Assembly (NCBI GenBank): GCA_002336245.1
Contig: DDDG01000010.1
Span: forward strand, 1-60,576
Reading direction: 5' to 3'
Length of the DNA stretch: 60,576 bases
Source: Flavobacteriales bacterium UBA1986
Lineage (GTDB): Bacteria > Bacteroidota > Bacteroidia > Flavobacteriales_G > Salibacteraceae
Positions 17,400 through 25,980 of the stretch are shown piece by piece (position 1 is the first letter of the stretch; the number at the start of each line of letters is the position of its first letter). The notes below the pieces were generated by a model that was not told the origin of the DNA, did not search any database, and saw nothing but the letters and a program-made list of their open reading frames with translations. The position numbers and the translations under genes are program-made.

Positions 17400-18336
17400 C
17401 GGCAGCCTCGGTTGAAGCTTCGTTGACAAAATAGATTTTGCGCTGGTCCACAATGAACGTATCATAGTTATATGCCAAGATACGGACCTTTGCAAGACCC
17501 GCAGTCAGAGTGTCCAACTCAAAGCTTGTGAAGTTGTAAGATGAGAAACTGGAATTCTCCTCACGACTCAAAAGCACAGTCCCACTTGTATCCATAATCT
17601 GGTATAATACCGCGTCTGCATCTGAAGGCAGTCCATTGAGGCTTAATGTATATGTTGTAGATCGATCGATGGTGGGGTTGAATTGAATGCCGCTTATGCT
17701 TGGCCATGCAGTTTGACGCGATTCAATAATCGTGGGATACCTCTGTCCGCCATCCACTCTCCAGTTTACCTGTTCCTTAAAGTAATAAGAGCTGTCCGGT
17801 GAGCTGAATACATAAGTATTGTTGTCTGACTGGCTGAGTCGTTCCCCATTTGCTGAAACCACCCCTAGGTCGACAAAGAAATTGGTAGTGTCGTAGAACC
17901 CAACCAAAGCCTTTCCTCGAATGTTTTGAATTTGAAACGGAGAACCTTCAACGAACACGATTTCATTTTGAGCGATTAAATAGCCATCGGCATCACTGAA
18001 ACTTGGATGTCCAGAAAGGTCCTCTCTATCACCTCCCACAATGTCAACCTCTTTTACGACTTCGTCTGAACCGTTTTCGTTTTTCGCAATCAGTTTAACA
18101 CTGTATAGGCCTGGTTCATTGTAGCGGTGAACTGGGTTTATGGCAAAGCTTGAATCTCCATCATCAAAAATCCAAATGAATTCATCTACAACTCCAACAG
18201 AGGTGTTCAAGAAATCCACAACTCCCGCTCGCTTTACTACGGAATCGAAATTTGCTTTCGGCGCTTTTTTTCCACAGGAAAAAAGCATGAAAAGCGCTGA
18301 AATCAGCAGAATCGAATGTGTTCTATGTGCTTTGAT
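17386..18336 (-). CDS. PKD-domain lipoprotein (probable ATC start)
   Basis: About 316 residues. A PKD domain lies near residues 30-100 (FIWIFDDGDSSFAINPVHRY, then YSVKLIAKNENGSDEVVKEV), followed by about 200 residues of beta-rich sequence. The only ATG (18288) leaves just four residues before the lipobox Cys of MLFSCGKK, too short for export. The frame is open upstream to a TAA at 18349-18351 with no ATG, GTG or TTG. Starting at ATC (18336) gives IKAHRTHSILLISALFMLFS then Cys, a standard lipoprotein signal. The start codon is therefore an inference. It is coupled to the downstream unknown envelope gene. Confidence 0.7.
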   Translation of the reverse strand: MKAHRTHSILLISALFMLFSCGKKAPKANFDSVVKRAGVVDFLNTSVGVVDEFIWIFDDGDSSFAINPVHRYNEPGLYSVKLIAKNENGSDEVVKEVDIVGGDREDLSGHPSFSDADGYLIAQNEIVFVEGSPFQIQNIRGKALVGFYDTTNFFVDLGVVSANGERLSQSDNNTYVFSSPDSSYYFKEQVNWRVDGGQRYPTIIESRQTAWPSISGIQFNPTIDRSTTYTLSLNGLPSDADAVLYQIMDTSGTVLLSREENSSFSSYNFTSFELDTLTAGLAKVRILAYNYDTFIVDQRKIYFVNEASTEAAVEIK

Positions 18337-18491
18337 AAGTCGCTCAAATTAGGGACGGGGTCAAAAGTACAATTTTGAAAACGTACTAAAGAAAGCTCTT
18401 ATTATCCGCAACTTTTTCATCCTCTTTTCGAAAGATCAAAAAATGCTTGAATCACAAGGAGTTAAAATAACTTATTGTATTGGATAATGCT

Positions 18492-18499
18492 TACATTTG
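18492..18499 (+). promoter_or_regulatory. -7 element of prs (TACATTTG)
   Basis: TACATTTG matches TAnnTTTG exactly, 20 bases before the GTG start of prs. The only TTG upstream is at 14 bases, closer than usual, so the -33 element is uncertain. The gene group prs-rplY-pth probably begins here. Confidence 0.5.
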
Positions 18500-18519
18500 C
18501 AGCCCTTTTTTAAGCCCCT

Positions 18520-19452
18520 GTGCAAGAACACGTAAAAATATTCGCTGGAAGATCTTCCGAAAAACTCGGAAGAGAAATTGCTCGCAATTATGGAGCAGAA
18601 TTGGGCAAGTGCACCATGTACGAGTTCAGTGATGGCGAAATTCAACCCTCGTTTGAAGAGACTGTTCGTGGAGACACCGTATTCATTATTGCCTCCACCT
18701 TCCAGCCCGTCGACAATTTGATGGAGCTTCTTCTCATGGTTGATGCAGCCAAAAGAGCTTCCGCAGCGCACATCGTTGCTGTGATGCCTTACTTTGGTTA
18801 TGCTCGTCAAGATAGAAAGGACAAACCTAGAGTCGCTATTGGGTCGAAGCTGGTTGCGAACCTTCTTTCTGCAGCAGGTGTTACGCGCGTAATGACCATG
18901 GATTTACACGCCGACCAAATCCAGGGCTTCTTCGAAGTTCCAGTAGATCACTTGTTCGCTTCTACCATATTTCTTCCGCACTTGCAAGCAAGTAGATCCG
19001 ACAATATGGTCATGGCTGCTCCAGATACAGGAGGGACAAAAAGAGCCAACGCATATGCAAAGCATCTAGATTGCGGCTTGGCCATTTCTTACAAGCAGCG
19101 TAAAAAGGCAAACGAAGTTGCCAACTTAACAGTAATTGGAGATGTTTCAGGTAAGGATGTTGTGATCGTCGACGACATCATTGACACTGCCGGAACACTT
19201 ACAAAGGCCTCGGATATGATGCTGGAAAACGGAGCGAGAAGCGTACGCGCCTATTGCACACACGCCGTTCTTTCAGGTCCAGCATACGAAAGAATTGAAA
19301 GCTCCTCATTAACGGAGTTGGTGGTCACGGACAGCATTCCGTTGACACAGGAAAGCAGTAAGATTAAAGTTTTAAGTGTGAGTGGATTGTTTGCAGAAGT
19401 AATCACCAATGTGGTTGCCGGTCGATCAATAAGCTCCCATTTTATCGTTTAA
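18520..19452 (+). CDS. prs: ribose-phosphate pyrophosphokinase
   Basis: 310 residues with FAGRSSEKLGREIARNYG at the N-terminus, MPYFGYARQDRKDKPR (ATP/flexible loop), MDLHADQIQGFF and the PRPP-binding loop VVIVDDIIDTAGTLTKA. It makes PRPP from ribose 5-phosphate and ATP for nucleotide, histidine and tryptophan synthesis. The start is GTG; no in-frame ATG lies upstream within the transcript predicted from the promoter. It leads the prs-rplY-pth cluster, with 13 bases to rplY. Confidence 0.95.
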   Translation: MQEHVKIFAGRSSEKLGREIARNYGAELGKCTMYEFSDGEIQPSFEETVRGDTVFIIASTFQPVDNLMELLLMVDAAKRASAAHIVAVMPYFGYARQDRKDKPRVAIGSKLVANLLSAAGVTRVMTMDLHADQIQGFFEVPVDHLFASTIFLPHLQASRSDNMVMAAPDTGGTKRANAYAKHLDCGLAISYKQRKKANEVANLTVIGDVSGKDVVIVDDIIDTAGTLTKASDMMLENGARSVRAYCTHAVLSGPAYERIESSSLTELVVTDSIPLTQESSKIKVLSVSGLFAEVITNVVAGRSISSHFIV

Positions 19453-19465
19453 ACAGATTGAAGTC

Positions 19466-20122
19466 ATGAAAACAATTCAAATTCAAGGTGAAAAACGCGC
19501 TGATGTAGGCGGTAAAAACTCAAAAGCCTTGAGAAGAGAAGGAATGGTTCCTTGCGTTGTATACGGTGGAAAAGAGAACGTTCACTTCAGCGTTGATATT
19601 AGGAAATTTGATCACCTTATTAAAACGAGAGATGTATTTCTCGTAATCCTAAACATTGATGGTGCTGAGCACAAAGCAATTTTGAAAGCCGTTCAATTCC
19701 ATCCCGTAACAGATTTGGCAATTCACGCAGACTTCTTCGAAGTTACTGATGATGTGCCATTTGATGTAAGCATACCAGTATCTACAACCGGAGCTTCACG
19801 CGGTGTTCTAAATGGAGGTGTTCTTCGTTTGGTTCGTCGTAAACTTCGTTTGAAAGGTCTCATGAATGCCATCCCAGAATCTTTCGAACTAGACATTACC
19901 GATCTTAAAATTGGTGATTCTATCAAAGTCCGTGACCTCAACTACCCTGGCCTTGAGTTTCTTGAACCAGACGGTGGTGACGTTGTAGCTGTTCGAACCG
20001 CACGTGGTGCCATCGAAGATGAAGAACCAGACGAAGAGGAAGGCGAAGAAGGAGCAGCTGAAGGCGCAGAAGCAAGTGCTGAAGGTGATGAAGCAAAAGC
20101 TGAAGCCCCTGCCGAAGCATAG
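19466..20122 (+). CDS. rplY: 50S ribosomal protein L25 (CTC form)
   Basis: 218 residues. The N-terminal 5S-rRNA-binding L25 domain (RADVGGKNSKALRREGMVPC, YGGKENVHFSV) is followed by the TL5/CTC beta domain (about 95-185). The acidic C-terminal tail is built of Glu, Ala, Asp and Gly. The prs-rplY-pth order is a widespread bacterial arrangement, which supports the call. It binds 5S rRNA in the large subunit. The low-complexity tail produces long spurious ORFs on the opposite strand. Confidence 0.95.
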   Translation: MKTIQIQGEKRADVGGKNSKALRREGMVPCVVYGGKENVHFSVDIRKFDHLIKTRDVFLVILNIDGAEHKAILKAVQFHPVTDLAIHADFFEVTDDVPFDVSIPVSTTGASRGVLNGGVLRLVRRKLRLKGLMNAIPESFELDITDLKIGDSIKVRDLNYPGLEFLEPDGGDVVAVRTARGAIEDEEPDEEEGEEGAAEGAEASAEGDEAKAEAPAEA

Positions 20123-20131
20123 CATTGCAGC

Positions 20132-20695
20132 ATGAAGTATTTGGTATTCGGACTCGGAAACATCGGAGCAGAGTACGAGAATACTCGTCATAATATTGGA
20201 TTTTTAACGCTGGACGCTCTCACTGAGGAGTCCAGCGTTTCTTTTTCCACCGTACGCCTAGGTGATCGCGCGGAGCTAAAGCATCGAGGACGAACACTTA
20301 TCCTTATTAAACCGAGCACCTATATGAACCTCAGCGGGAAGGCGGTTCAGTATTGGATGCAACAAGAATCTGTACCCATTGAGCGGGTGTTGATTGTTAC
20401 AGACGACCTATCCATTCCTTTCGGGAAGCAACGCTTGAGAAATAAAGGAAGCGACGGAGGGCACAACGGACTCAAAAACATCATAGCTATTCTGGGCAGA
20501 TCCGATTTTGCTCGACTACGATTCGGCATTGGAAACGAATTCAACAAAGGTCAGCAGGTGAACTATGTACTCTCTGAATGGGAGAAATCAGAGCAAACAT
20601 TGCTCGATCAGAGAATTGAAGTCGCTAAAGACACGATTCGTGCCTTTGCATTTTTACCCGTCCAACAAGTTATGTCAGACTTCAACAGCAAATAA
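20132..20695 (+). CDS. pth: peptidyl-tRNA hydrolase
   Basis: 187 residues with the Pth signatures FGLGNIGAEYENTRHNIGF (catalytic His in the TRHNIG motif), KPSTYMNLSGKAV and DDLSIPFGKQRLRNKGSDGG followed by HNGLKN. It releases peptides from prematurely dropped peptidyl-tRNA. It is 9 bases after rplY in the same cluster. Its stop (20695) directly abuts the stop of the convergent glyS at 20696, leaving no spacer for a separate terminator. Confidence 0.95.
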   Translation: MKYLVFGLGNIGAEYENTRHNIGFLTLDALTEESSVSFSTVRLGDRAELKHRGRTLILIKPSTYMNLSGKAVQYWMQQESVPIERVLIVTDDLSIPFGKQRLRNKGSDGGHNGLKNIIAILGRSDFARLRFGIGNEFNKGQQVNYVLSEWEKSEQTLLDQRIEVAKDTIRAFAFLPVQQVMSDFNSK

Positions 20696-22240
20696 TTACA
20701 GACTTTTTCGGATAACATCGGTCATCGAAATGCGACCGCTCAGCTCTTGTCGCAAACTCGAAATTGGAATGCGCGATTGTTCCATTGTGTCTCGTTTGCG
20801 CAGAGTTACCATATCATCTTCTAAGCTGTCGTGATCAATGGTGATGGCAAATGGGGTTCCGATGGCGTCCTGACGTCTGTACCGCTTTCCTATGGAGTCT
20901 TTTTCATCGTACTGACAATGGAAGTCCAACTGAAGGTCGTGCAAGATTTTGCGAGCCAATTCTGGGAGTCCATCCTTCTTGACTAAGGGAAGTATCGCTA
21001 ACTTATATGGAGCTAGGAATGCTGGGATTTTAAGCATCGTACGGCTTGAGCCGTCTTCGAGTTTCTCTTCCTTATAAGCGGCTGTTAAAACTGCCAAGAA
21101 CATCCGATCAAGCCCGATTGAGGTTTCAACCACATAAGGAACGTATGAGGTGTTGCTCTCGTGATCGAAGTATTGGAGCTTCTTTCCGCTGTGTTCTTCG
21201 TGCGATTTTAAGTCAAAGTCAGTTCTTGAATGGATTCCCTCCAACTCCTTGAAGCCCATCGGAAAGTCGAACTCAATATCGCAGGCGGCATTGGCGTAAT
21301 GTGCCAACTTGATGTGGTCGTGAAAACGATACGCCTCAGCGCCAAACCCAAGGGCCTGATGCCATTTCATGCGCTTTTCTTTCCAGTGCTCATACCATTT
21401 CAACTCTTCTCCAGGCTTAACAAAGTATTGCATCTCCATCTGCTCAAATTCTCTCATACGGAAGATGAACTGACGAGCTATTATTTCATTCCGAAAGGCC
21501 TTACCAGTCTGTGCAATTCCGAACGGCAACTTCGCCCGGCCACTCTTATAAACATTCAGGAAATTCACGAATATCCCTTGGGCCGTTTCTGGCCTTAAAT
21601 AGATTTTACTTGCGCCATCTGCCAATGAGCCAAGCTCTGTAGAAAACATCAAGTTAAACTGACGCACTTCGGTCCAATTCCGACTTCCAGAAACTGGATC
21701 GGCAATCTGTAATTCTTCAATGAGTGTTTTAATTCCTTCAAGATCGTTTGAATCGAGGCAGTCGCGCATCCGATCTTCAATCATCTTGATTTGCTCTTGG
21801 TACTTGACCACACGAGGATTGGTTTTAACAAACATGGCTTCTTCGAAGCTTTCTCCAAATCGCTTTGCCGCCTTAACAACTTCCTTTTTGATTTTTCCAC
21901 GAATTTTTTCCATGAATTCCTCGAGAAGAACGTCTGCACGGTAACGCTTTTTTGAGTCTTTGTTGTCGATGAGAGGGTCATTAAACGCATCCACGTGTCC
22001 AGAGGCTTTCCAAGTTGTCGGGTGCATGAAAATAGAGGCGTCTAAACCATGAATGTTTTCATGTGCATGAACCATCGACTTCCACCAATAATCGCGTATA
22101 TTCTTTTTCAACTCAACGCCCAACTGTCCATAATCATAGGCCGCCGACAGTCCATCGTAGATCTCAGAAGAGGGAAAAATAAATCCATACTCCTTGGAGT
22201 GAGAGATGATTTTCTTGAGCAGATCTTCCTTGTTTTCCAT
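20696..22240 (-). CDS. glyS: glycine--tRNA ligase (dimeric type)
   Basis: 514 residues from the ATG at 22240 (MENKEDLLKKIISHSKEYGF). The upstream in-frame ATG at 22270 adds ten residues ahead of the promoter-like TACTTTTG and is not favoured. Class II motifs are present: FRNEIIARQFIFRMREFEQM (motif 2), ETSIGLDRMFLAVL (motif 3) and a C-terminal anticodon domain (about 400-505). This is the homodimeric alpha2 form rather than alpha2beta2. It charges tRNA-Gly. Confidence 0.95.
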   Translation of the reverse strand: MENKEDLLKKIISHSKEYGFIFPSSEIYDGLSAAYDYGQLGVELKKNIRDYWWKSMVHAHENIHGLDASIFMHPTTWKASGHVDAFNDPLIDNKDSKKRYRADVLLEEFMEKIRGKIKKEVVKAAKRFGESFEEAMFVKTNPRVVKYQEQIKMIEDRMRDCLDSNDLEGIKTLIEELQIADPVSGSRNWTEVRQFNLMFSTELGSLADGASKIYLRPETAQGIFVNFLNVYKSGRAKLPFGIAQTGKAFRNEIIARQFIFRMREFEQMEMQYFVKPGEELKWYEHWKEKRMKWHQALGFGAEAYRFHDHIKLAHYANAACDIEFDFPMGFKELEGIHSRTDFDLKSHEEHSGKKLQYFDHESNTSYVPYVVETSIGLDRMFLAVLTAAYKEEKLEDGSSRTMLKIPAFLAPYKLAILPLVKKDGLPELARKILHDLQLDFHCQYDEKDSIGKRYRRQDAIGTPFAITIDHDSLEDDMVTLRKRDTMEQSRIPISSLRQELSGRISMTDVIRKSL

Positions 22241-22245
22241 GGCGA

Positions 22246-22253
22246 CAAAAGTA
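22246..22253 (-). promoter_or_regulatory. -7 element of glyS (TACTTTTG)
   Basis: TACTTTTG on the minus strand fits TAnnTTTG and ends 5 bases before the ATG at 22240. This suggests a leaderless or near-leaderless mRNA and supports that start over the ATG at 22270. Confidence 0.45.
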
Positions 22254-22356
22254 GTTAAATGCACTCCCAAAGAAGGACAAGTTGACGGCTATCCTTTTTA
22301 CACATGAAGGTCTTGAAATCCCTTTTATTCCAAAGAAAGTACAAAGGCAATTCGGC

Positions 22357-22364
22357 TAATTTTG
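22357..22364 (+). promoter_or_regulatory. -7 element of the nucleotidyltransferase operon (TAATTTTG)
   Basis: TAATTTTG matches TAnnTTTG exactly and lies 15 bases before the ATG at 22380. It overlaps the alternative upstream start at 22362, arguing against that start. No clear -33 element is seen. Confidence 0.5.
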
Positions 22365-22379
22365 TTGGAAACAGCACCT

Positions 22380-23393
22380 ATGAACATCATCGTTCCAATG
22401 GCCGGCATGGGAAAACGCATGCGCCCGCACACACTCACCGTTCCAAAGCCTCTCATTCAACTTGCTGGGAAGAGCATTGTTCAACGACTTGTGGAAGACA
22501 TTGTAGCTGTTTGCGACGAACCCATTGAGGAAATAGGTTTTATCATCGGCCACTTTGGTGAAGCCGTTGAGCAAGAGCTTCTCAGCATTGCGCAAGGTCT
22601 CAATGCAAAAGGGCGAATCTATTATCAAGAAGAAGCCCTGGGTACTGCCCATGCAATTCTATGTGCTGAAGCAAGTTTGCAAGGGAAGACAATTGTCGCT
22701 TTTGCAGATACCCTATTCAAAGCCGATTTTAAAATATCCGACGAACAAGACGGCGTTCTCTGGGTGAAACAAATTGATGACCCGAGCGCCTTTGGTGTTG
22801 TGGAGTTGAATGCGGCCGGACAGATTGTAGACTTTGTTGAAAAGCCTGAAACCTTTGTATCCGATCTGGCCATGATTGGCGTTTACTACTTCAAAGACGG
22901 CGAGAATTTGAAGGCTGAGCTTCAATACCTAATTGACAATAAAGTCATCAAAAGCGGAGAATACCAACTTCCTGATGCGCTCAGAAACATGACCAATAAA
23001 GGCCTTCGTTTTGTTCCAGGAAAAGTGGGAGAATGGCTCGATTGCGGAAACAAAGATGCCACCGTTCATTCCAATCAACGGGTTTTAGAGCACATTGGGC
23101 ATTCGGTTGAATCTTCATTCGAGGATTTTAAAAATGTAGAAATAGTTCCTCCTTGCTATATTGCAGAAGGTGTTGTTCTCAAAAATTGTAAAATCGGACC
23201 TCATGTGAGCTTAGGGCGAGCTTGTGAAATAGAAGATGCCGTAATCTCGAACAGCATTCTTGCCGAAGAAGTAAAGGTGACAAATGCACAGCTTTCCAAT
23301 AGTATGTTGGGCAGTCACAGTACCTTTGAAGGTCGAGGAACAGATCTTGCTAGCGATGTGAGTATAAGTGCTTACAGCAGCGTTAAACTTTAG
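22380..23393 (+). CDS. sugar-phosphate nucleotidyltransferase
   Basis: 337 residues from the ATG at 22380. The NTP-transfer signature is N-terminal (PMAGMGKRMRPHTLTVPKPL), followed by a GTAHAILCAE block and ADTLFKADF (metal-binding Asp). A C-terminal left-handed beta-helix-like region (about 255-337) has repeats such as CKIGPHVSLGRACEIEDAVI. It resembles glucose-1-phosphate thymidylyl- or mannose-1-phosphate guanylyl-transferase-like enzymes, but the substrate cannot be read from sequence. It begins the four-gene envelope cluster with a TPR lipoprotein, a DUF4292 protein and an EnvC-like protein. Confidence 0.88.
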   Translation: MNIIVPMAGMGKRMRPHTLTVPKPLIQLAGKSIVQRLVEDIVAVCDEPIEEIGFIIGHFGEAVEQELLSIAQGLNAKGRIYYQEEALGTAHAILCAEASLQGKTIVAFADTLFKADFKISDEQDGVLWVKQIDDPSAFGVVELNAAGQIVDFVEKPETFVSDLAMIGVYYFKDGENLKAELQYLIDNKVIKSGEYQLPDALRNMTNKGLRFVPGKVGEWLDCGNKDATVHSNQRVLEHIGHSVESSFEDFKNVEIVPPCYIAEGVVLKNCKIGPHVSLGRACEIEDAVISNSILAEEVKVTNAQLSNSMLGSHSTFEGRGTDLASDVSISAYSSVKL

Positions 23394-23395
23394 AC

Positions 23396-25123
23396 TTGAG
23401 ATTTCTTATTTCATTTTTCATTCTTGCCCTTCTCAGTTCATGTGGAGGGTCACGCTCCATTGCAACTGATGAGAAGTCGAGAAAATCGATGATCGATGAA
23501 GCCGTTCAAATGGATTTTGATCGAAAGTTTTTTCGCGCCAATCAGGAGAAAATAATGGGCAATGAGCAAGAAGCTCTGCGTTTGTTTGACGCTTGCCTGC
23601 GCATCAATTCAGAGTGTGCAACCTGTCTGTACGAGTCGGCTAGAATTCTTCGGTATCAAGGTCGAGGTGATGAAGCCTTGGGTCGACTGGAAGCCGCGAC
23701 CAAACTTGACAAGGACAACAAGTACTTCTGGCTCGAATTGAGCGAGATGTACTTTGATTTCAAGCTCTTCGCCAAAGCCTCGGCTTGCTTGGAAAAAGTC
23801 ATCCTTCTGGATCCATATCAAAGCATCCACTACCAAAAGCTCATTCAGGTACAATTGTCTTCTGGAGATGTCAAGAAAGCCATCGCTACCTTCGAACGCA
23901 TTGAAGAAGTTTTTGGGCTTTCACCAGACATAAGCCTTGAGAAGCAAGAGCTGATGCTAAAGTCGGGAGACGTTGAGGGTGCAATTAAAGAACTGGAAGC
24001 CTTGATCCTACAATTCCCTGAAGAACCGAAATACTACGCAATTCTTGCCGAGCTCTACAGAGGTAAGGGGGAGGTCGAAAAATCTCTTCAAACCTTAGAT
24101 GAGCTCAGAAAATTGCAACCGGACAATGCCTTCGTACAACTCAGCTTGGCAGAATATTATTCTGAAGCGGGCGACAAGAAGAAGGCTTTCGAATTTTTAA
24201 TGACCGCCTTTGAGAACGAAGATCTTGACATCGATTCAAAAATTCGCTACTTGCTGAAATTTTATGCTCTCAGCAACCAAAACGACAGCCTTACCAAAGA
24301 TGCATTTGAGCTGGCAAAGACTACGATTCGAGTCCATCCTGAAGAAGCCAAGGCTCATACAATGTTGGCGGACTTCTATACGCGTGAAAATGAACTTATA
24401 CTCGCTCGAGAGTCCTACAGAACAGCTGTTGAACTTCAATCTGACAACTATTCAATTTGGTCCCAATTGATCTTGATTGAATCTCAGCTGAGTGACTTTA
24501 AATCCATGTTGAACGAGAGTCAACGTGCAATGGATCTTTTTCCAAATCAAGTCACATTCTATTATTTCAATGGCTTGGCAAATTCACAACTCAAAAACTA
24601 CCCTGCCGCCATTTCAGTCATGAATAAGGCTTTGCCAATGGCCGAGTTGAATCCAAATTTGAAAGTCCAGTTACTTTCTTCCTTAGGAGACTCGTACTAC
24701 TTCAACGAACAACATGAAGAATCGGATGATGCATATGACAAAGCTTTGCTGCTTGACCCAAACAATGTTTATGTTTTAAACAACTACAGTTATTTTCTCT
24801 CCTTGCGCAAGCTCAATTTGGATCGTGCCAAATCGATGTCAAAGAAATGTGTTGAATTAGAGCCTACTTCACCAACCTATCTCGACACCTACGCATGGGT
24901 ACTCTTTCAGGCTGGGGAGTCGGAAGAAGCTAAAAAAGCCTTAGAACTTGCTATGAATTTCGGAGGAGCAGAAAATGGCGAAATCCTCAGTCATTATGGC
25001 GATGTTCTGAACAGCCTTGGAGATTTCCAAGGAGCGATTAAATACTGGGAAAAAGCTCGAGAAAAAGGGCAAGCTGAAACGACTTTGAAGTCAAAAATCG
25101 ATGTTGCAAAAAAGAAACTTTAA
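23396..25123 (+). CDS. tetratricopeptide-repeat lipoprotein
   Basis: 575 residues with a lipobox (RFLISFFILALLSSCGGS, Cys about 16) followed by about a dozen TPR-like helical hairpins from residue 45 to the end, for example ALGRLEAATKLDKDNKYFWL and AYDKALLLDPNNVYVLNNYS. TPRs make protein-protein contacts, so this is probably a lipid-anchored scaffold. The start is TTG, three bases after the previous stop. The end overlaps the DUF4292 gene by 23 bases, so the four genes look like one operon. Confidence 0.88.
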   Translation: MRFLISFFILALLSSCGGSRSIATDEKSRKSMIDEAVQMDFDRKFFRANQEKIMGNEQEALRLFDACLRINSECATCLYESARILRYQGRGDEALGRLEAATKLDKDNKYFWLELSEMYFDFKLFAKASACLEKVILLDPYQSIHYQKLIQVQLSSGDVKKAIATFERIEEVFGLSPDISLEKQELMLKSGDVEGAIKELEALILQFPEEPKYYAILAELYRGKGEVEKSLQTLDELRKLQPDNAFVQLSLAEYYSEAGDKKKAFEFLMTAFENEDLDIDSKIRYLLKFYALSNQNDSLTKDAFELAKTTIRVHPEEAKAHTMLADFYTRENELILARESYRTAVELQSDNYSIWSQLILIESQLSDFKSMLNESQRAMDLFPNQVTFYYFNGLANSQLKNYPAAISVMNKALPMAELNPNLKVQLLSSLGDSYYFNEQHEESDDAYDKALLLDPNNVYVLNNYSYFLSLRKLNLDRAKSMSKKCVELEPTSPTYLDTYAWVLFQAGESEEAKKALELAMNFGGAENGEILSHYGDVLNSLGDFQGAIKYWEKAREKGQAETTLKSKIDVAKKKL

Positions 25124-25979
25124 GGTCTTTTTCTTCTCTTTTTTGATCCTTGCGAGTTTGGGCTCGTGTAAGTCAAACAAGAAGATTGTTGGCACCCATT
25201 CCCTTGAGCGTATATCGCTGAACGATTTATTGAAAAAGGTCGATGCAAATGAATTCAGGACTCCTGGCCTATCAATCAAGATGAACGTGGCCTTCAAAAC
25301 CGATAAACTCTCCGACAGCTTTAAAATGTATGCTCGCCTAAAGCAAGACAGCATTCTCTGGCTATCTGCAACTTATTACAAAGTAGAAGTTGCTAGAATA
25401 TTGGTCACCCCCGACTCGGTTCAATTGCTCGACAAACGAAACAAGAAATACTACGTGGGCGACTTCAGAGTACTGAATGAAAACTTCAATACAGACTTCA
25501 ACTTCTATAGCCTTCAGGACCTTATCTTGGGAAATGCAAACTCAACTACAAGCACGTCAAAAATGAAGCTCTCAGAAGAGGATGAACACTACATTTTGGG
25601 CACAACGAAGAAGTTTAAAAAGGTTCATGACATTCGAGTTACACAGCTCAAGGACAACCTTGCTGAAAAGCCGGAAGATGAGGAGGGTGAATTGGTTGTT
25701 CCCAAATCCTTTGTTCTAGACTATAAATACTTCATTAATCCAAAGCGCTTCAAAGTTGATCGATTGATGGTACGCGATGAACGACATAACAAATCGATTT
25801 TCATTAAGTACGATGACTTCAGGGAAGTTGGCTCGGGATTATTGCCCCACGAAATTCTCTACAACATTGTTACGAATGAGATCTTCAAGGTGAATGTTAC
25901 CTATTTGCGAAGCGAAGCAGAAGACGCCTTGCTGTTCCCCTTCAAAGTGACTGATAAATACGAACGCGTAGTTTATTGA
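25101..25979 (+). CDS. DUF4292 lipoprotein
   Basis: 292 residues. The leader VFFFSFLILASLGSC places the lipid-anchored Cys near residue 23. The mature domain resembles DUF4292, a Bacteroidota outer-membrane lipoprotein family with a LolA/LolB-like half-barrel (SIKMNVAFKTDKLSDSFKMY, SILWLSATYYKVEVARILVT). LolB-like folds bind lipid chains, so a role in lipid or lipoprotein handling is possible but unproven. It sits between the TPR lipoprotein (23-base overlap) and the EnvC-like gene (1-base gap). Confidence 0.85.
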   Translation: MLQKRNFKVFFFSFLILASLGSCKSNKKIVGTHSLERISLNDLLKKVDANEFRTPGLSIKMNVAFKTDKLSDSFKMYARLKQDSILWLSATYYKVEVARILVTPDSVQLLDKRNKKYYVGDFRVLNENFNTDFNFYSLQDLILGNANSTTSTSKMKLSEEDEHYILGTTKKFKKVHDIRVTQLKDNLAEKPEDEEGELVVPKSFVLDYKYFINPKRFKVDRLMVRDERHNKSIFIKYDDFREVGSGLLPHEILYNIVTNEIFKVNVTYLRSEAEDALLFPFKVTDKYERVVY

Positions 25980-25980
25980 T

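Noticed and set aside
19889..20191. Long minus-strand ORFs opposite rplY
   Set aside because: They are shadows of the repetitive Glu/Ala-rich C-terminal tail of L25, with low-complexity Leu/Ser translations.
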